Shown one piece after another: positions 18,001 through 34,000 of a stretch of 64,000 nucleotides of DNA. The translations under genes and the position numbers were made by a program. The stretch is taken from positions 2,611,531 through 2,675,530 of the forward strand of contig OX030958.1 of NCBI GenBank assembly GCA_943735955.1, written 5' to 3'. The notes under the pieces are model-generated. The model worked only from the letters and a program-made list of their open reading frames with translations, was not told the origin of the DNA and made no database searches. This DNA is from Piscicola geometra (taxonomy: Eukaryota; Annelida; Clitellata; Hirudinida; Piscicolidae). Each line of letters starts with the position of its first letter. Position 1 is the first letter of the stretch.

Positions 18001-21000
18001 CAATAATGATAATAATGATAATGACAATATGGTAACAACAACAATAATGATAGTGATGATAATGACAATATGGCAACAACAACAATAATGATAATAATGA
18101 TAATGACAATATGGTAACAACAACAATAATGATAATAATGATAATGACAATATGGTAACAACAACAATAATGATAGTAATGATAATGACAATATGGTAAC
18201 AACAACAATAATGATAATAATGATAATGACAATATGGTAACAACAACAATAATGATAATAATGATAATGACAATATGGTAACAACAACAATAATGATAAT
18301 AATGATAATGACAATATGGTAACAACAACAATAATGATAGTAATGATAATGACAATATGGTAACAACAACAATAATGATAATAATGATAATGACAATATG
18401 GTAACAACAACAATAATGATAATAATGATAATGACAATATGGTAACAACAACAATAATGATAATAATGATAATGACAATATGGTAACAACAACAATAATG
18501 ATAATAATGATAATGACAATATGGTAACAACAACAATAATGATAATAATGATAATGACAATATGGTAACAACAACAATAATGATAGTGATGATAATGACA
18601 ATATGGTAACAACAACAATAATGATAGTAATGATAATGACAATATGGTAACAACAACAATAATGATAGTAATGATAATGACAATATGGTAACAACAACAA
18701 TAATGATAATAATGATAATGACAATATGGTAACAACAACAATAATGATAGTGATGATAATGACAATATGGTAACAACAACAATAATGATAATAATGATAA
18801 TGACAATATGGTAACAACAACAATAATGATAATAATGATAATGACAATATGGTAACAACAACAATAATGATAATAATGATAATGACAATATGGTAACAAC
18901 AACAATAATGATAATAATGATAATGACAATATGGTAACAACAACAATAATGATAATAATGATAATGACAATATGGTAACAACAACAATAATGATAATAAT
19001 GATAATGACAATATGGTAACAACAACAATAATGATAGTGATGATAATGACAATATGGTAACAACAACAATAATGATAATAATGATAATGACAATATGGTA
19101 ACAACAACAATAATGATAGTGATGATAATGACAATATGGTAACAACAACAATAATGATAGTGATGATAATGACAATATGGTAACAACAACAATAATGATA
19201 ATAATGATAATGACAATATGGTAACAACAACAATAATGATAGTGATGATAATGACAATATGGTAACAACAACAATAATGATAAAATGATAATGACAATAT
19301 GGTAACAACAACAATAATGATAATAATGATAATGACAATATGGTAACAACAACAATAATGATAATAATGATAATGACAATATGGTAACAACAACAATAAT
19401 GATAATAATGATAATGACAATATGGTAACAACAACAATAATGATAATAATGATAATGACAATATGGTAACAACAACAATAATGATAATAATGATAATGAC
19501 AATATGGTAACAACAACAATAATGATAATAATGATAATGACAATATGGTAACAACAACAATAATGATAATAATGATAATGACAATATGGTAACAACAACA
19601 ATAATGATAATAATGATAATGACAATATGGTAACAACAACAATAATGATAGTAATGATAATGACAATATGGTAACAACAACAATAATGATAAAATGATAA
19701 TGACAATATGGTAACAACAACAATAATGATAATAATAATAATGACAATATGGTAACAACAACAATAATGATAGTAATGATAATGACAATATGGTAACAAC
19801 AACAATAATGATAATAATGATAATGACAATATGGTAACAACAACAATAATGATAATAATGATAATGACAATATGGTAACAACAACAATAATGATAAAATG
19901 ATAATGACAATATGGTAACAACAACAATAATGATAATAATAATAATGACAATATGGTAACAACAACAATAATGATAGTAATGATAATGACAATATGGTAA
20001 CAACAACAATAATGATAATAATGATAATGACAATATGGTAACAACAACAATAATGATAATAATGATAATGACAATATGGTAACAACAACAATAATGATAG
20101 TGATGATAATGACAATATGGTAACAACAACAATAATGATAATAATGATAATGACAATATGGTAACAACAACAATAATGATAATAATGATAATGACAATAT
20201 GGTAACAACAACAATAATGATAATAATGATAATGACAATATGGTAACAACAACAATAATGATAATAATGATAATGACAATATGGTAACAACAACAATAAT
20301 GATAGTGATGATAATGACAATATGGTAACAACAACAATAATGATAATAATGATAATGACAATATGGTAACAACAACAATAATGATAATAATGATAATGAC
20401 AATATGGTAACAACAACAATAATGATAATAATGATAATGACAATATGGTAACAACAACAATAATGATAGTGATGATAATGACAATATGGTAACAACAACA
20501 ATAATGATAGTGATGATAATGACAATATGGTAACAACAACAATAATGATAGTAATGATAATGACAATATGGTAACAACAACAATAATGATAGTAATGATA
20601 ATGACAATATGGTAACAACAACAATAATGATAATAATGATAATGACAATATGGTAACAACAACAATAATGATAATAATGATAATGACAATATGGTAACAA
20701 CAACAATAATGATAGTGATGATAATGACAATATGGTAACAACAACAATAATGATAATAATGATAATGACAATATGGTAACAACAACAATAATGATAGTGA
20801 TGATAATGACAATATGGTAACAACAACAATAATGATAATAATGATAATGACAATATGGTAACAACAACAATAATGATAGTAATGATAATGACAATATGGT
20901 AACAACAACAATAATGATAATAATGATAATGACAATATGGTAACAACAACAATAATGATAATAATGATAATGACAATATGGTAACAACAACAATAATGAT

Positions 21001-24000
21001 AATAATGATAATGACAATATGGTAACAACAACAATAATGATAATAATGATAATGACAATATGGTAACAACAACAATAATGATAATAATGATAATGACAAT
21101 ATGGTAACAACAACAATAATGATAATAATGATAATGACAATATGGTAACAACAACAATAATGATAATAATGATAATGACAATATGGTAACAACAACAATA
21201 ATGATAGTGATGATAATGACAATATGGTAACAACAACAATAATGATAATAATGATAATGACAATATGGTAACAACAACAATAATGATAGTGATGATAATG
21301 ACAATATGGTAACAACAACAATAATGATAATAATGATAATGACAATATGGCAACAACAACAATAATGATAGTGATGATAATGACAATATGGTAACAACAA
21401 CAATAATGATAATAATGATAATGACAATATGGTAACAACAACAATAATGATAATAATGATAATGACAATATGGTAACAACAACAATAATGATAGTAATGA
21501 TAATGACAATATGGTAACAACAACAATAATGATAATAATGATAATGACAATATGGTAACAACAACAATAATGATAGTGATGATAATGACAATATGGTAAC
21601 AACAACAATAATGATAATAATGATAATGACAATATGGTAACAACAACAATAATGATAGTGATGATAATGACAATATGGTAACAACAACAATAATGATAAT
21701 AATGATAATGACAATATGGTAACAACAACAATAATGATAATAATGATAATGACAATATGGTAACAACAACAATAATGATAATAATGATAATGACAATATG
21801 GTAACAACAACAATAATGATAATAATGATAATGACAATATGGTAACAACAACAATAATGATAATAATGATAATGACAATATGGTAACAACAACAATAATG
21901 ATAATAATGATAATGACAATATGGTAACAACAACAATAATGATAATAATGATAATGACAATATGGCAACAACAACAATAATGATAGTAATGATAATGACA
22001 ATATGGTAACAACAACAATAATGATAATAATGATAATGACAATATGGTAACAACAACAATAATGATAATAATGATAATGACAATATGGTAACAACAACAA
22101 TAATGATAGTGATGATAATGACAATATGGTAACAACAACAATAATGATAATAATGATAATGACAATATGGTAACAACAACAATAATGATAATAATGATAA
22201 TGACAATATGGTAACAACAACAATAATGATAATAATGATAATGACAATATGGTAACAACAACAATAATGATAATAATGATAATGACAATATGGTAACAAC
22301 AACAATAATGATAATAATGATAATGACAATATGGTAACAACAACAATAATGATAGTGATGATAATGACAATATGGTAACAACAACAATAATGATAATAAT
22401 GATAATGACAATATGGTAACAACAACAATAATGATAGTGATGATAATGACAATATGGTAACAACAACAATAATGATAGTGATGATAATGACAATATGGTA
22501 ACAACAACAATAATGATAATAATGATAATGACAATATGGTAACAACAACAATAATGATAATAATGATAATGACAATATGGTAACAACAACAATAATGATA
22601 ATAATGATAATGACAATATGGTAACAACAACAATAATGATAGTGATGATAATGACAATATGGTAACAACAACAATAATGATAATAATGATAATGACAATA
22701 TGGTAACAACAACAATAATGATAATAATGATAATGACAATATGGTAACAACAACAATAATGATAATAATGATAATGACAATATGGTAACAACAACAATAA
22801 TGATAATAATGATAATGACAATATGGTAACAACAACAATAATGATAGTGATGATAATGACAATATGGTAACAACAACAATAATGATAATAATGATAATGA
22901 CAATATGGTAACAACAACAATAATGATAGTGATGATAATGACAATATGGTAACAACAACAATAATGATAATAATGATAATGACAATATGGTAACAACAAC
23001 AATAATGATAGTGATGATAATGACAATATGGTAACAACAACAATAATGATAGTGATGATAATGACAATATGGTAACAACAACAATAATGATAATAATGAT
23101 AATGACAATATGGTAACAACAACAATAATGATAATAATGATAATGACAATATGGTAACAACAACAATAATGATAATAATGATAATGACAATATGGTAACA
23201 ACAACAATAATGATAGTAATGATAATGACAATATGGTAACAACAACAATAATGATAATAATGATAATGACAATATGGTAACAACAACAATAATGATAATA
23301 ATGATAATGACAATATGGTAACAACAACAATAATGATAGTGATGATAATGACAATATGGTAACAACAACAATAATGATAGTGATGATAATGACAATATGG
23401 TAACAACAACAATAATGATAGTGATGATAATGACAATATGGTAACAACAACAATAATGATAGTGATGATAATGACAATATGGTAACAACAACAATAATGA
23501 TAATAATGATAATGACAATATGGTAACAACAACAATAATGATAGTGATGATAATGACAATATGGTAACAACAACAATAATGATAATAATGATAATGACAA
23601 TATGGTAACAACAACAATAATGATAGTGATGATAATGAAAATATGGTAACAACAACAATAATGATAATAATGATAATGACAATATGGTAACAACAACAAT
23701 AATGATAATAATGATAATGACAATATGGTAACAACAACAATAATGATAGTGATGATAATGACAATATGGTAACAACAACAATAATGATAATAATGATAAT
23801 GACAATATGGTAACAACAACAATAATGATAATAATGATAATGACAATATGGTAACAACAACAATAATGATAGTGATGATAATGACAATATGGTAACAACA
23901 ACAATAATGATAATAATGATAATGACAATATGGTAACAACAACAATAATGATAATAATGATAATGACAATATGGTAACAACAACAATAATGATAATAATG

Positions 24001-27000
24001 ATAATGACAATATGGTAACAACAACAATAATGATAGTGATGATAATGACAATATGGTAACAACAACAATAATGATAGTGATGATAATGACAATATGGTAA
24101 CAACAACAATAATGATAGTGATGATAATGACAATATGGTAACAACAACAATAATGATAATAATGATAATGACAATATGGTAACAACAACAATAATGATAA
24201 TAATGATAATGACAATATGGTAACAACAACAATAATGATAGTGATGATAATGACAATATGGTAACAACAACAATAATGATAGTGATGATAATGACAATAT
24301 GGTAACAACAACAATAATGATAATAATGATAATGACAATATGGTAACAACAACAATAATGATAATAATGATAATGACAATATGGTAACAACAACAATAAT
24401 GATAATAATGATAATGACAATATGGTAACAACAACAATAATGATAATAATGATGACAATATGGTAACAACAACAATAATGATAGTAATGATAATGACAAT
24501 ATGGTAACAACAACAATAATGATAATAATGATAATGACAATATGGCAACAACAACAATAATGATAGTAATGATAATGAAAATATGGTAACAACAACAATA
24601 ATGATAATAATGATAATGACAATATGGTAACAACAACAATAATGATAATAATGATAATGACAATATGGTAACAACAACAATAATGATAATAATGATAATG
24701 ACAATATGGTAACAACAACAATAATGATAATAATGATAATGACAATATGGTAACAACAACAATAATGATAGTGATGATAATGACAATATGGTAACAACAA
24801 CAATAATGATAATAATGATAATGACAATATGGTAACAACAACAATAATGATAGTGATGATAATGAAAATATGGTAACAACAACAATAATGATAGTGATGA
24901 TAATGACAATATGGTAACAACAACAATAATGATAATAATGATAATGACAATATGGTAACAACAACAATAATGATAGTAATGATAATGACAATATGGTAAC
25001 AACAACAATAATGATAGTGATGATAATGACAATATGGTAACAACAACAATAATGATAATAATGATAATGACAATATGGTAACAACAACAATAATGATAAT
25101 AATGATAATGACAATATGGTAACAACAACAATAATGATAATAATGATAATGACAATATGGTAACAACAACAATAATGATAATAATGATAATGACAATATG
25201 GTAACAACAACAATAATGATAGTGATGATAATGACAATATGGTAACAACAACAATAATGATAATAATGATAATGACAATATGGTAACAACAACAATAATG
25301 ATAGTGATGATAATGACAATATGGTAACAACAACAATAATGATAGTAATGATAATGACAATATGGTAACAACAACAATAATGATAATAATGATAATGACA
25401 ATATGGTAACAACAACAATAATGATAAAATGATAATGACAATATGGTAACAACAACAATAATGATAGTGATGATAATGACAATATGGTAACAACAACAAT
25501 AATGATAGTGATGATAATGACAATATGGTAACAACAACAATAATGATAGTGATGATAATGACAATATGGTAACAACAACAATAATGATAATAATGATAAT
25601 GACAATATGGTAACAACAACAATAATGATAATAATGATAATGACAATATGGTAACAACAACAATAATGATAATAATGATAATGACAATATGGTAACAACA
25701 ACAATAATGATAATAATGATAATGACAATATGGTAACAACAACAATAATGATAGTAATGATAATGACAATATGGTAACAACAACAATAATGATAATAATG
25801 ATAATGACAATATGGTAACAACAACAATAATGATAATAATGATAATGACAATATGGTAACAACAACAATAATGATAGTGATGATAATGACAATATGGTAA
25901 CAACAACAATAATGATAGTGATGATAATGACAATATGGTAACAACAACAATAATGATAATAATGATAATGACAATATGGTAACAACAACAATAATGATAG
26001 TGATGATAATGACAATATGGTAACAACAACAATAATGATAATAATGATAATGACAATATGGTAACAACAACAATAATGATAATAATGATAATGACAATAT
26101 GGTAACAACAACAATAATGATAATAATGATAATGACAATATGGTAACAACAACAATAATGATAATAATGATAATGACAATATGGTAACAACAACAATAAT
26201 GATAATAATGATAATGACAATATGGTAACAACAACAATAATGATAGTGATGATAATGACAATATGGTAACAACAACAATAATGATAATAATGATAATGAC
26301 AATATGGTAACAACAACAATAATGATAGTAATGATAATGACAATATGGTAACAACAACAATAATGATAGTGATGATAATGACAATATGGTAACAACAACA
26401 ATAATGATAGTAATGATAATGACAATATGGTAACAACAACAATAATGATAGTGATGATAATGACAATATGGTAACAACAACAATAATGATAGTAATGATA
26501 ATGACAATATGGTAACAACAACAATAATGATAATAATGATAATGACAATATGGTAACAACAACAATAATGATAGTAATGATAATGACAATATGGTAACAA
26601 CAACAATAATGATAGTAATGATAATGACAATATGGTAACAACAACAATAATGATAATAATGATAATGACAATATGGTAACAACAACAATAATGATAATAA
26701 TGATAATGACAATATGGTAACAACAACAATAATGATAGTAATGATAATGACAATATGGTAACAACAACAATAATGATAATAATGATAATGACAATATGGT
26801 AACAACAACAATAATGATAATAATGATAATGACAATATGGTAACAACAACAATAATGATAATAATGATAATGACAATATGGTAACAACAACAATAATGAT
26901 AATAATGATAATGACAATATGGTAACAACAACAATAATGATAGTGATGATAATGACAATATGGTAACAACAACAATAATGATAGTGATGATAATGACAAT

Positions 27001-30000
27001 ATGGTAACAACAACAATAATGATAATAATAATAATGACAATATGGTAACAACAACAATAATGATAATAATGATAATGACAATATGGTAACAACAACAATA
27101 ATGATAATAATGATAATGACAATATGGTAACAACAACAATAATGATAGTAATGATAATGACAATATGGTAACAACAACAATAATGATAATAATGATAATG
27201 ACAATATGGTAACAACAACAATAATGATAATAATGATAATGACAATATGGTAACAACAACAATAATGATAGTGATGATAATGACAATATGGTAACAACAA
27301 CAATAATGATAATAATGATAATGACAATATGGTAACAACAACAATAATGATAGTGATGATAATGACAATATGGCAACAACAACAATAATGATAATAATGA
27401 TAATGACAATATGGTAACAACAACAATAATGATAATAATGATAATGACAATATGGTAACAACAACAATAATGATAATAATGATAATGACAATATGGTAAC
27501 AACAACAATAATGATAATAATGATAATGACAATATGGTAACAACAACAATAATGATAATAATGATAATGACAATATGGTAACAACAACAATAATGATAAT
27601 AATGATAATGACAATATGGTAACAACAACAATAATGATAGTAATGATAATGACAATATGGTAACAACAACAATAATGATAATAATGATAATGACAATATG
27701 GTAACAACAACAATAATGATAATAATGATAATGACAATATGGCAACAACAACAATAATGATAATAATGATAATGACAATATGGTAACAACAACAATAATG
27801 ATAGTGATGATAATGACAATATGGCAACAACAACAATAATGATAATAATGATAATGACAATATGGTAACAACAACAATAATGATAATAATGATAATGACA
27901 ATATGGTAACAACAACAATAATGATAGTGATGATAATGACAATATGGTAACAACAACAATAATGATAATAATGATAATGACAATATGGTAACAACAACAA
28001 TAATGATAATAATGATAATGACAATATGGTAACAACAACAATAATGATAGTGATGATAATGACAATATGGTAACAACAACAATAATGATAATAATGATAA
28101 TGACAATATGGTAACAACAACAATAATGATAGTGATGATAATGACAATATGGTAACAACAACAATAATGATAATAATGATAATGACAATATGGTAACAAC
28201 AACAATAATGATAGTGATGATAATGACAATATGGTAACAACAACAATAATGATAGTGATGATAATGACAATATGGTAACAACAACAATAATGATAATAAT
28301 GATAATGACAATATGGTAACAACAACAATAATGATAATAATGATAATGACAATATGGTAACAACAACAATAATGATAATAATGATAATGACAATATGGTA
28401 ACAACAACAATAATGATAATAATGATAATGACAATATGGTAACAACAACAATAATGATAATAATGATAATGACAATATGGTAACAACAACAATAATGATA
28501 GTGATGATAATGACAATATGGTAACAACAACAATAATGATAGTAATGATAATGACAATATGGTAACAACAACAATAATGATAGTGATGATAATGACAATA
28601 TGGTAACAACAACAATAATGATAATAATGATAATGACAATATGGTAACAACAACAATAATGATAATAATGATAATGACAATATGGTAACAACAACAATAA
28701 TGATAATAATGATAATGACAATATGGTAACAACAACAATAATGATAGTGATGATAATGACAATATGGTAACAACAACAATAATGATAATAATGATAATGA
28801 CAATATGGTAACAACAACAATAATGATAGTGATGATAATGACAATATGGTAACAACAACAATAATGATAGTGATGATAATGACAATATGGTAACAACAAC
28901 AATAATGATAATAATGATAATGACAATATGGTAACAACAACAATAATGATAATAATGATAATGACAATATGGTAACAACAACAATAATGATAGTGATGAT
29001 AATGACAATATGGTAACAACAACAATAATGATAATAATGATAATGACAATATGGTAACAACAACAATAATGATAATAATGATAATGACAATATGGTAACA
29101 ACAACAATAATGATAGTGATGATAATGACAATATGGTAACAACAACAATAATGATAGTGATGATAATGACAATATGGTAACAACAACAATAATGATAATA
29201 ATGATAATGACAATATGGTAACAACAACAATAATGATAGTGATGATAATGACAATATGGTAACAACAACAATAATGATAATAATGATAATGACAATATGG
29301 TAACAACAACAATAATGATAATAATGATAATGACAATATGGTAACAACAACAATAATGATAGTAATGATAATGACAATATGGTAACAACAACAATAATGA
29401 TAATAATGATAATGACAATATGGTAACAACAACAATAATGATAATAATGATAATGACAATATGGTAACAACAACAATAATGATAATAATGATAATGACAA
29501 TATGGTAACAACAACAATAATGATAGTGATGATAATGACAATATGGTAACAACAACAATAATGATAATAATGATAATGACAATATGGTAACAACAACAAT
29601 AATGATAGTGATGATAATGACAATATGGTAACAACAACAATAATGATAGTGATGATAATGACAATATGGTAACAACAACAATAATGATAATAATGATAAT
29701 GACAATATGGTAACAACAACAATAATGATAGTAATGATAATGACAATATGGTAACAACAACAATAATGATAGTGATGATAATGACAATATGGTAACAACA
29801 ACAATAATGATAATAATGATAATGACAATATGGTAACAACAACAATAATGATAGTAATGATAATGACAATATGGTAACAACAACAATAATGATAGTAATG
29901 ATAATGACAATATGGTAACAACAACAATAATGATAATAATGATAATGACAATATGGTAACAACAACAATAATGATAGTAATGATAATGACAATATGGTAA

Positions 30001-30720
30001 CAACAACAATAATGATAATAATGATAATGACAATATGGTAACAACAACAATAATGATAGTAATGATAATGACAATATGGTAACAACAACAATAATGATAG
30101 TGATGATAATGACAATATGGTAACAACAACAATAATGATAATAATGATAATGACAATATGGTAACAACAACAATAATGATAGTAATGATAATGACAATAT
30201 GGTAACAACAACAATAATGATAGTAATGATAATGACAATATGGTAACAACAACAATAATGATAGTGATGATAATGACAATATGGTAACAACAACAATAAT
30301 GATAGTAATGATAATGACAATATGGTAACAACAACAATAATGATAGTGATGATAATGACAATATGGTAACAACAACAATAATGATAATAATGATAATGAC
30401 AATATGGTAACAACAACAATAATGATAGTAATGATAATGACAATATGGTAACAACAACAATAATGATAGTAATGATAATGACAATATGGTAACAACAACA
30501 ATAATGATAATAATGATAATGACAATATGGTAACAACAACAATAATGATAGTAATGATAATGACAATATGGTAACAACAACAATAATGATAGTAATGATA
30601 ATGACAATATGGTAACAACAACAATAATGATAATAATGATAATGACAATATGGTAACAACAACAATAATGATAGTGATGATAATGACAATATGGTAACAA
30701 CAACAATAATGATAGTGATA
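1..30720. repeat. 41-bp satellite array, about 750 tandem units, inside a SHOC2 intron
   Basis: The whole interval is a head-to-tail array of a 41-bp unit that can be written from GACAATATGGTAACAACAAC followed by AATAATGATAATAATGATAAT. Unit starts at 20, 61 and 102 show the 41-bp period. Units differ mainly at one trinucleotide (ATA, GTG or GTA before ATGAT). A 40-bp form has AAAATGAT, and rare forms have GGCAACAAC, AATGAAAATATGG or a shortened segment ending in AATATGAACAAC (near 430, 1495, 2145 and 3250). The consensus is about 22% GC and 54% A on the plus strand. Both plus and minus frames contain stops, and no gene or other element interrupts the array. It begins before the window and ends at 30720, about 240 bp downstream of the donor of SHOC2 exon 13, so it is transcribed as intron. 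Confidence 0.97.
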
Positions 30721-30961
30721 AGAATAATATGATTATAAAAGGATCTATAAAACCTATTAATAGTAATACTACTATAATAATAGCAACAACAACAACAACG
30801 AAATCATCATCATCAGCACTACCACCACAACAACAACAACGGAATCATCATCATCAGCACTACCACCACAACAGTAACAACGGAATCATCATCATCATCA
30901 GCACCACCACAATCATCATCAGCACCACCACAAGCAGCAGCAGCAGCAGCAGCAGACTGAC
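30721..30961. repeat. Start of SHOC2 intron 13: CAA/CAT/CAG triplet-rich segment
   Basis: Between the satellite and exon 13 lies triplet-rich DNA. Three imperfect copies of a block that reads CAACAACGGAATCATCATCA and continues with CAGCACTACCACC lie between about 30784 and 30930. They are followed by about seven CAG triplets (30934-30955) that touch the donor GTCAGT of exon 13, so the minus-strand transcript begins this intron with a CTG run. The open frame at 30729-31175 plus is an artefact of these triplets. Confidence 0.85.
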
Positions 30962-31027
30962 CTTGAGGAGATTGTTGCTGAGGATGAGCACCTCGAGTCT
31001 GCTCAGCTTGTTTATGTCGTCGGGAAT
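30962..31027 (-). CDS. SHOC2: SHOC2 exon 13 (residues 440-461), LRR; last exon in window
   Basis: The exon encodes [20 protein letters not shown] then LK, matching human [22 protein letters not shown]. Acceptor is TCTCAAG, donor GTCAGT. The following intron is at least 30.9 kb, because the next LRR segment (LPHGL in human) does not occur in the window. Confidence 0.95.
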
Positions 31028-34000
31028 CTTGAGAGAAAATAATGAGAATAATAAGTTAATAGGAATATTAATAATGTTGCTAATAATAAGGTCAGTAGCA
31101 ACAATAATGATTATATTAAAAAGGTCAAATGCAAATCATAATAAGGTCAATAATAAAAATAAAAAGCAATCATAATAATCATAATAATTATCCACTCAGG
31201 CACCAAGGTACCTTATTGATCTGGTTGGTGGCCAAGTTCAACTCCACCATGTTGCACCACGTGCCCATGTCTGAGGGGTGGGTGGGTGGTGGTAGTAGTG
31301 GTGGAGGTGGGGGGATGTCTAAGGGGTGGGTGGGTGGTGGTAGTAGTGGTGGGTGAATGGATGGTAGTGGTGATGGTGGTGGTGGGGGGATGTCTAAGGG
31401 GTGGTGGTGGAGGTGGTAGTGGTGGTGGAGGTGGGGGGATGTCTAAGGGGTGGTGGTGGTAGTGGTAGTGGTGGTGGTGGGGGGATGTCTAAGGGGTGGT
31501 GGTGATGGTAGTGGTGGTGGTGTGGGGAGATGTCTAAGGGGTGGTGGTGATGGTAGTGGTGGTGGTGGGGGGATGTCTAAGGGGTGGTGGTGATGGTAGT
31601 GGTGGTGGTGGTGGTGGGGGAATGTCTAAGGGGTGGTGGTGGTGGGTGAATGGAGGGTAGTGGTGGTGGAGAGTGGTGGTGTTGGTTAGTAGTGGAGGTG
31701 GTGGTTAGTAGTGGAGGTGGTGGTGGTAGTGGTGGTGATGGTGGTAGTGGTGGTGGGGAGTGGTGGTGGTGGTTAGTAGTGGTGGTGGTGGTGTTAATGG
31801 TGGTGGTGGTTAGTAGTGGTGGTGGTGGTAGTAGTGGTGGTGGTGGTAGTGGTGGTGGTAGTGATGGGGGTGATGGTGGTGGTGGTAGTGGTGGTGGTGG
31901 TGGTAGTGGTGGGGGTGACGGTGGTGGTGTTGGAGGTGGATGAATCAATCATTAATGATACGATTATTGGTCGTTACTACCTTCATCTCTATCGTCATAT
32001 CACCGCTACTATCCCTATCACTATAACCATCATCAAAATCATCACCCTCATCATCATCCTCATCATCCTCATCATCATCACCATCCTATTCACCCTCATC
32101 ATCATCATCATCATCAGTAACACTAATATCTCCGTCATCGTTAGCACTACAACCTTTGTCACCGAAACTATCATAACAAAATCACAAGCATCATCATCAT
32201 AACTAACGCCAAAACTATCATCATAACCACAATCATCATTACAACCACAATCATCATCATCACCACCACAATCATCATCAAGACGAACCGAGGGGCAGGG
32301 CGGTAAGTTGGTTGTCCTTCATGTTGAGTTTGGAGAGGTTGCCAGCCTGACTGAAGATGCCGTAGGGGATCTTGTTCACCAGGTTGTGCTCCATGTTGAT
32401 CGACTGGGTGGGTGGGTGGATGGGTGGGTGGGTGGAGGGATGGAGAAATGGGTGAGTGGATGAAGAGATGGGTGGGTGGGTGGAGGGATGGGTGTATGGA
32501 TGAAGCGATGGGTGAAAGGATGGAGGGATGGGTGGGTGTGTGGAAGAAAGGGCTGCAACAAATAACCGGCTGGGTTGAAAGGAGAAGATGGTTTGAGGAA
32601 ATAAGAGTCATTTAAATAAATAAAATAACTACTGAATTAACCATCATCAAGAATTGAAAAGAAATAACAAAAGAATCTCGAACAAGAAGAAGAAAGAGAA
32701 GCACAAGCACATACAGAAAGAGAAGCACAAGCACATACAGAAAGAGAAGCACAAGCACATACAGAAAGAGAAGCACAAGCACATACAGAAAGAGAAGCAC
32801 AAGCACATACAGAAAGAGAAGCACAAGCACATACAGAAAGAGAAGCACAAGCACATACAGAAAGAGAAGCACAAGCACCTACAGAAAGAGAAGCACAAGC
32901 ACATACAGAAAGAGAAGCACAAGCACATACAGAAAGAGAAGCACAAGCACCTACAGAAAGAGAAGCACAAGCACATACAGAAAGAGAAGCACAAGCACAT
33001 ACAGAAAGAGAAGCACAAGCACATACAGAAAGAGAAGCACAAGCACATACAGGAAGAGAAGCACAAGCACATACAGAAAGAGAAGCACAAGCACATACAG
33101 AAAGAGAAGCACAAGCACATACAGAAAGAGAAGCACAAGCACATACAGGAAGAGAAGCACAAGCACATACAGAAAGAGAAGTACAAGCACATACAGAAAG
33201 AGAAGCACAAGCACATACAGAAAGAGAAGCACAAGCACATATAGAAAGAGAAGCACAAGCACCTACAGAAAGAGAAGCACAAGCACATACAGAAAGAGAA
33301 GCACAAGCACATACAGAAAGAGAAGCACAAGCACATACAGAAAGAGAAGCACAAGCACATACAGAAAGAGAAGCACAAGCACATACAGAAAGAGGAGCAC
33401 AAGCACCTACAGAAAGAGAAGCACAAGCACATACAGAAAGAGAAGCACAAGCACATACAGAAAGAGAAGCACAAGCACCTACAAAAAGAGAAGCACAAGC
33501 ACATACAGAAAGAGAAGCACAAGCACATACAGAAAGAGAAGCACAAGCACATACAGAAAGAGAAGCACAAGCACATACAGAAAGAGAAGCACAAGCACAT
33601 ACAGAAAGAGAAGCACAAGCACATACAGAAAGAGGAGCACAAGCACCTACAGAAAGAGAAGCACAAGCACATACAGAAAGAGAAGCACAAGCACATACAG
33701 AAAGAGAAGCACAAGCACATACAGAAAGAGAAGCACAAGCACATACAGAAAGAGAAGCACAAGCACATACAGAAAGAGAAGCACAAGCACATACAGAAAG
33801 AGAAGCACAAGCACCTACAGAAAGAGAAGCACAAGCACATACAGAAAGAGAAGCACAAGCACATACAGAAAGAGAAGCACAAGCACATACAGAAAGAGAA
33901 GCACAAGCACCTACCGAGATGGTGCAGAACTGGGCGGGACCTCCGACAGGGTAGGAGGCGAAGCAGTTCCTCGACAGCACCACGATGTTCAACTTGCCGA

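Noticed and set aside
1..30720. CRISPR array or other spacer-repeat system
   Set aside because: Units are contiguous with no unique spacers, the flanking genes are eukaryotic, and no cas genes are present.
32637..33992. 451- and 419-codon minus frames and a 196-codon plus frame with eight-residue repeats
   Set aside because: All are translations of the 24-bp intronic array; a unit divisible by three keeps every stop-free frame open.
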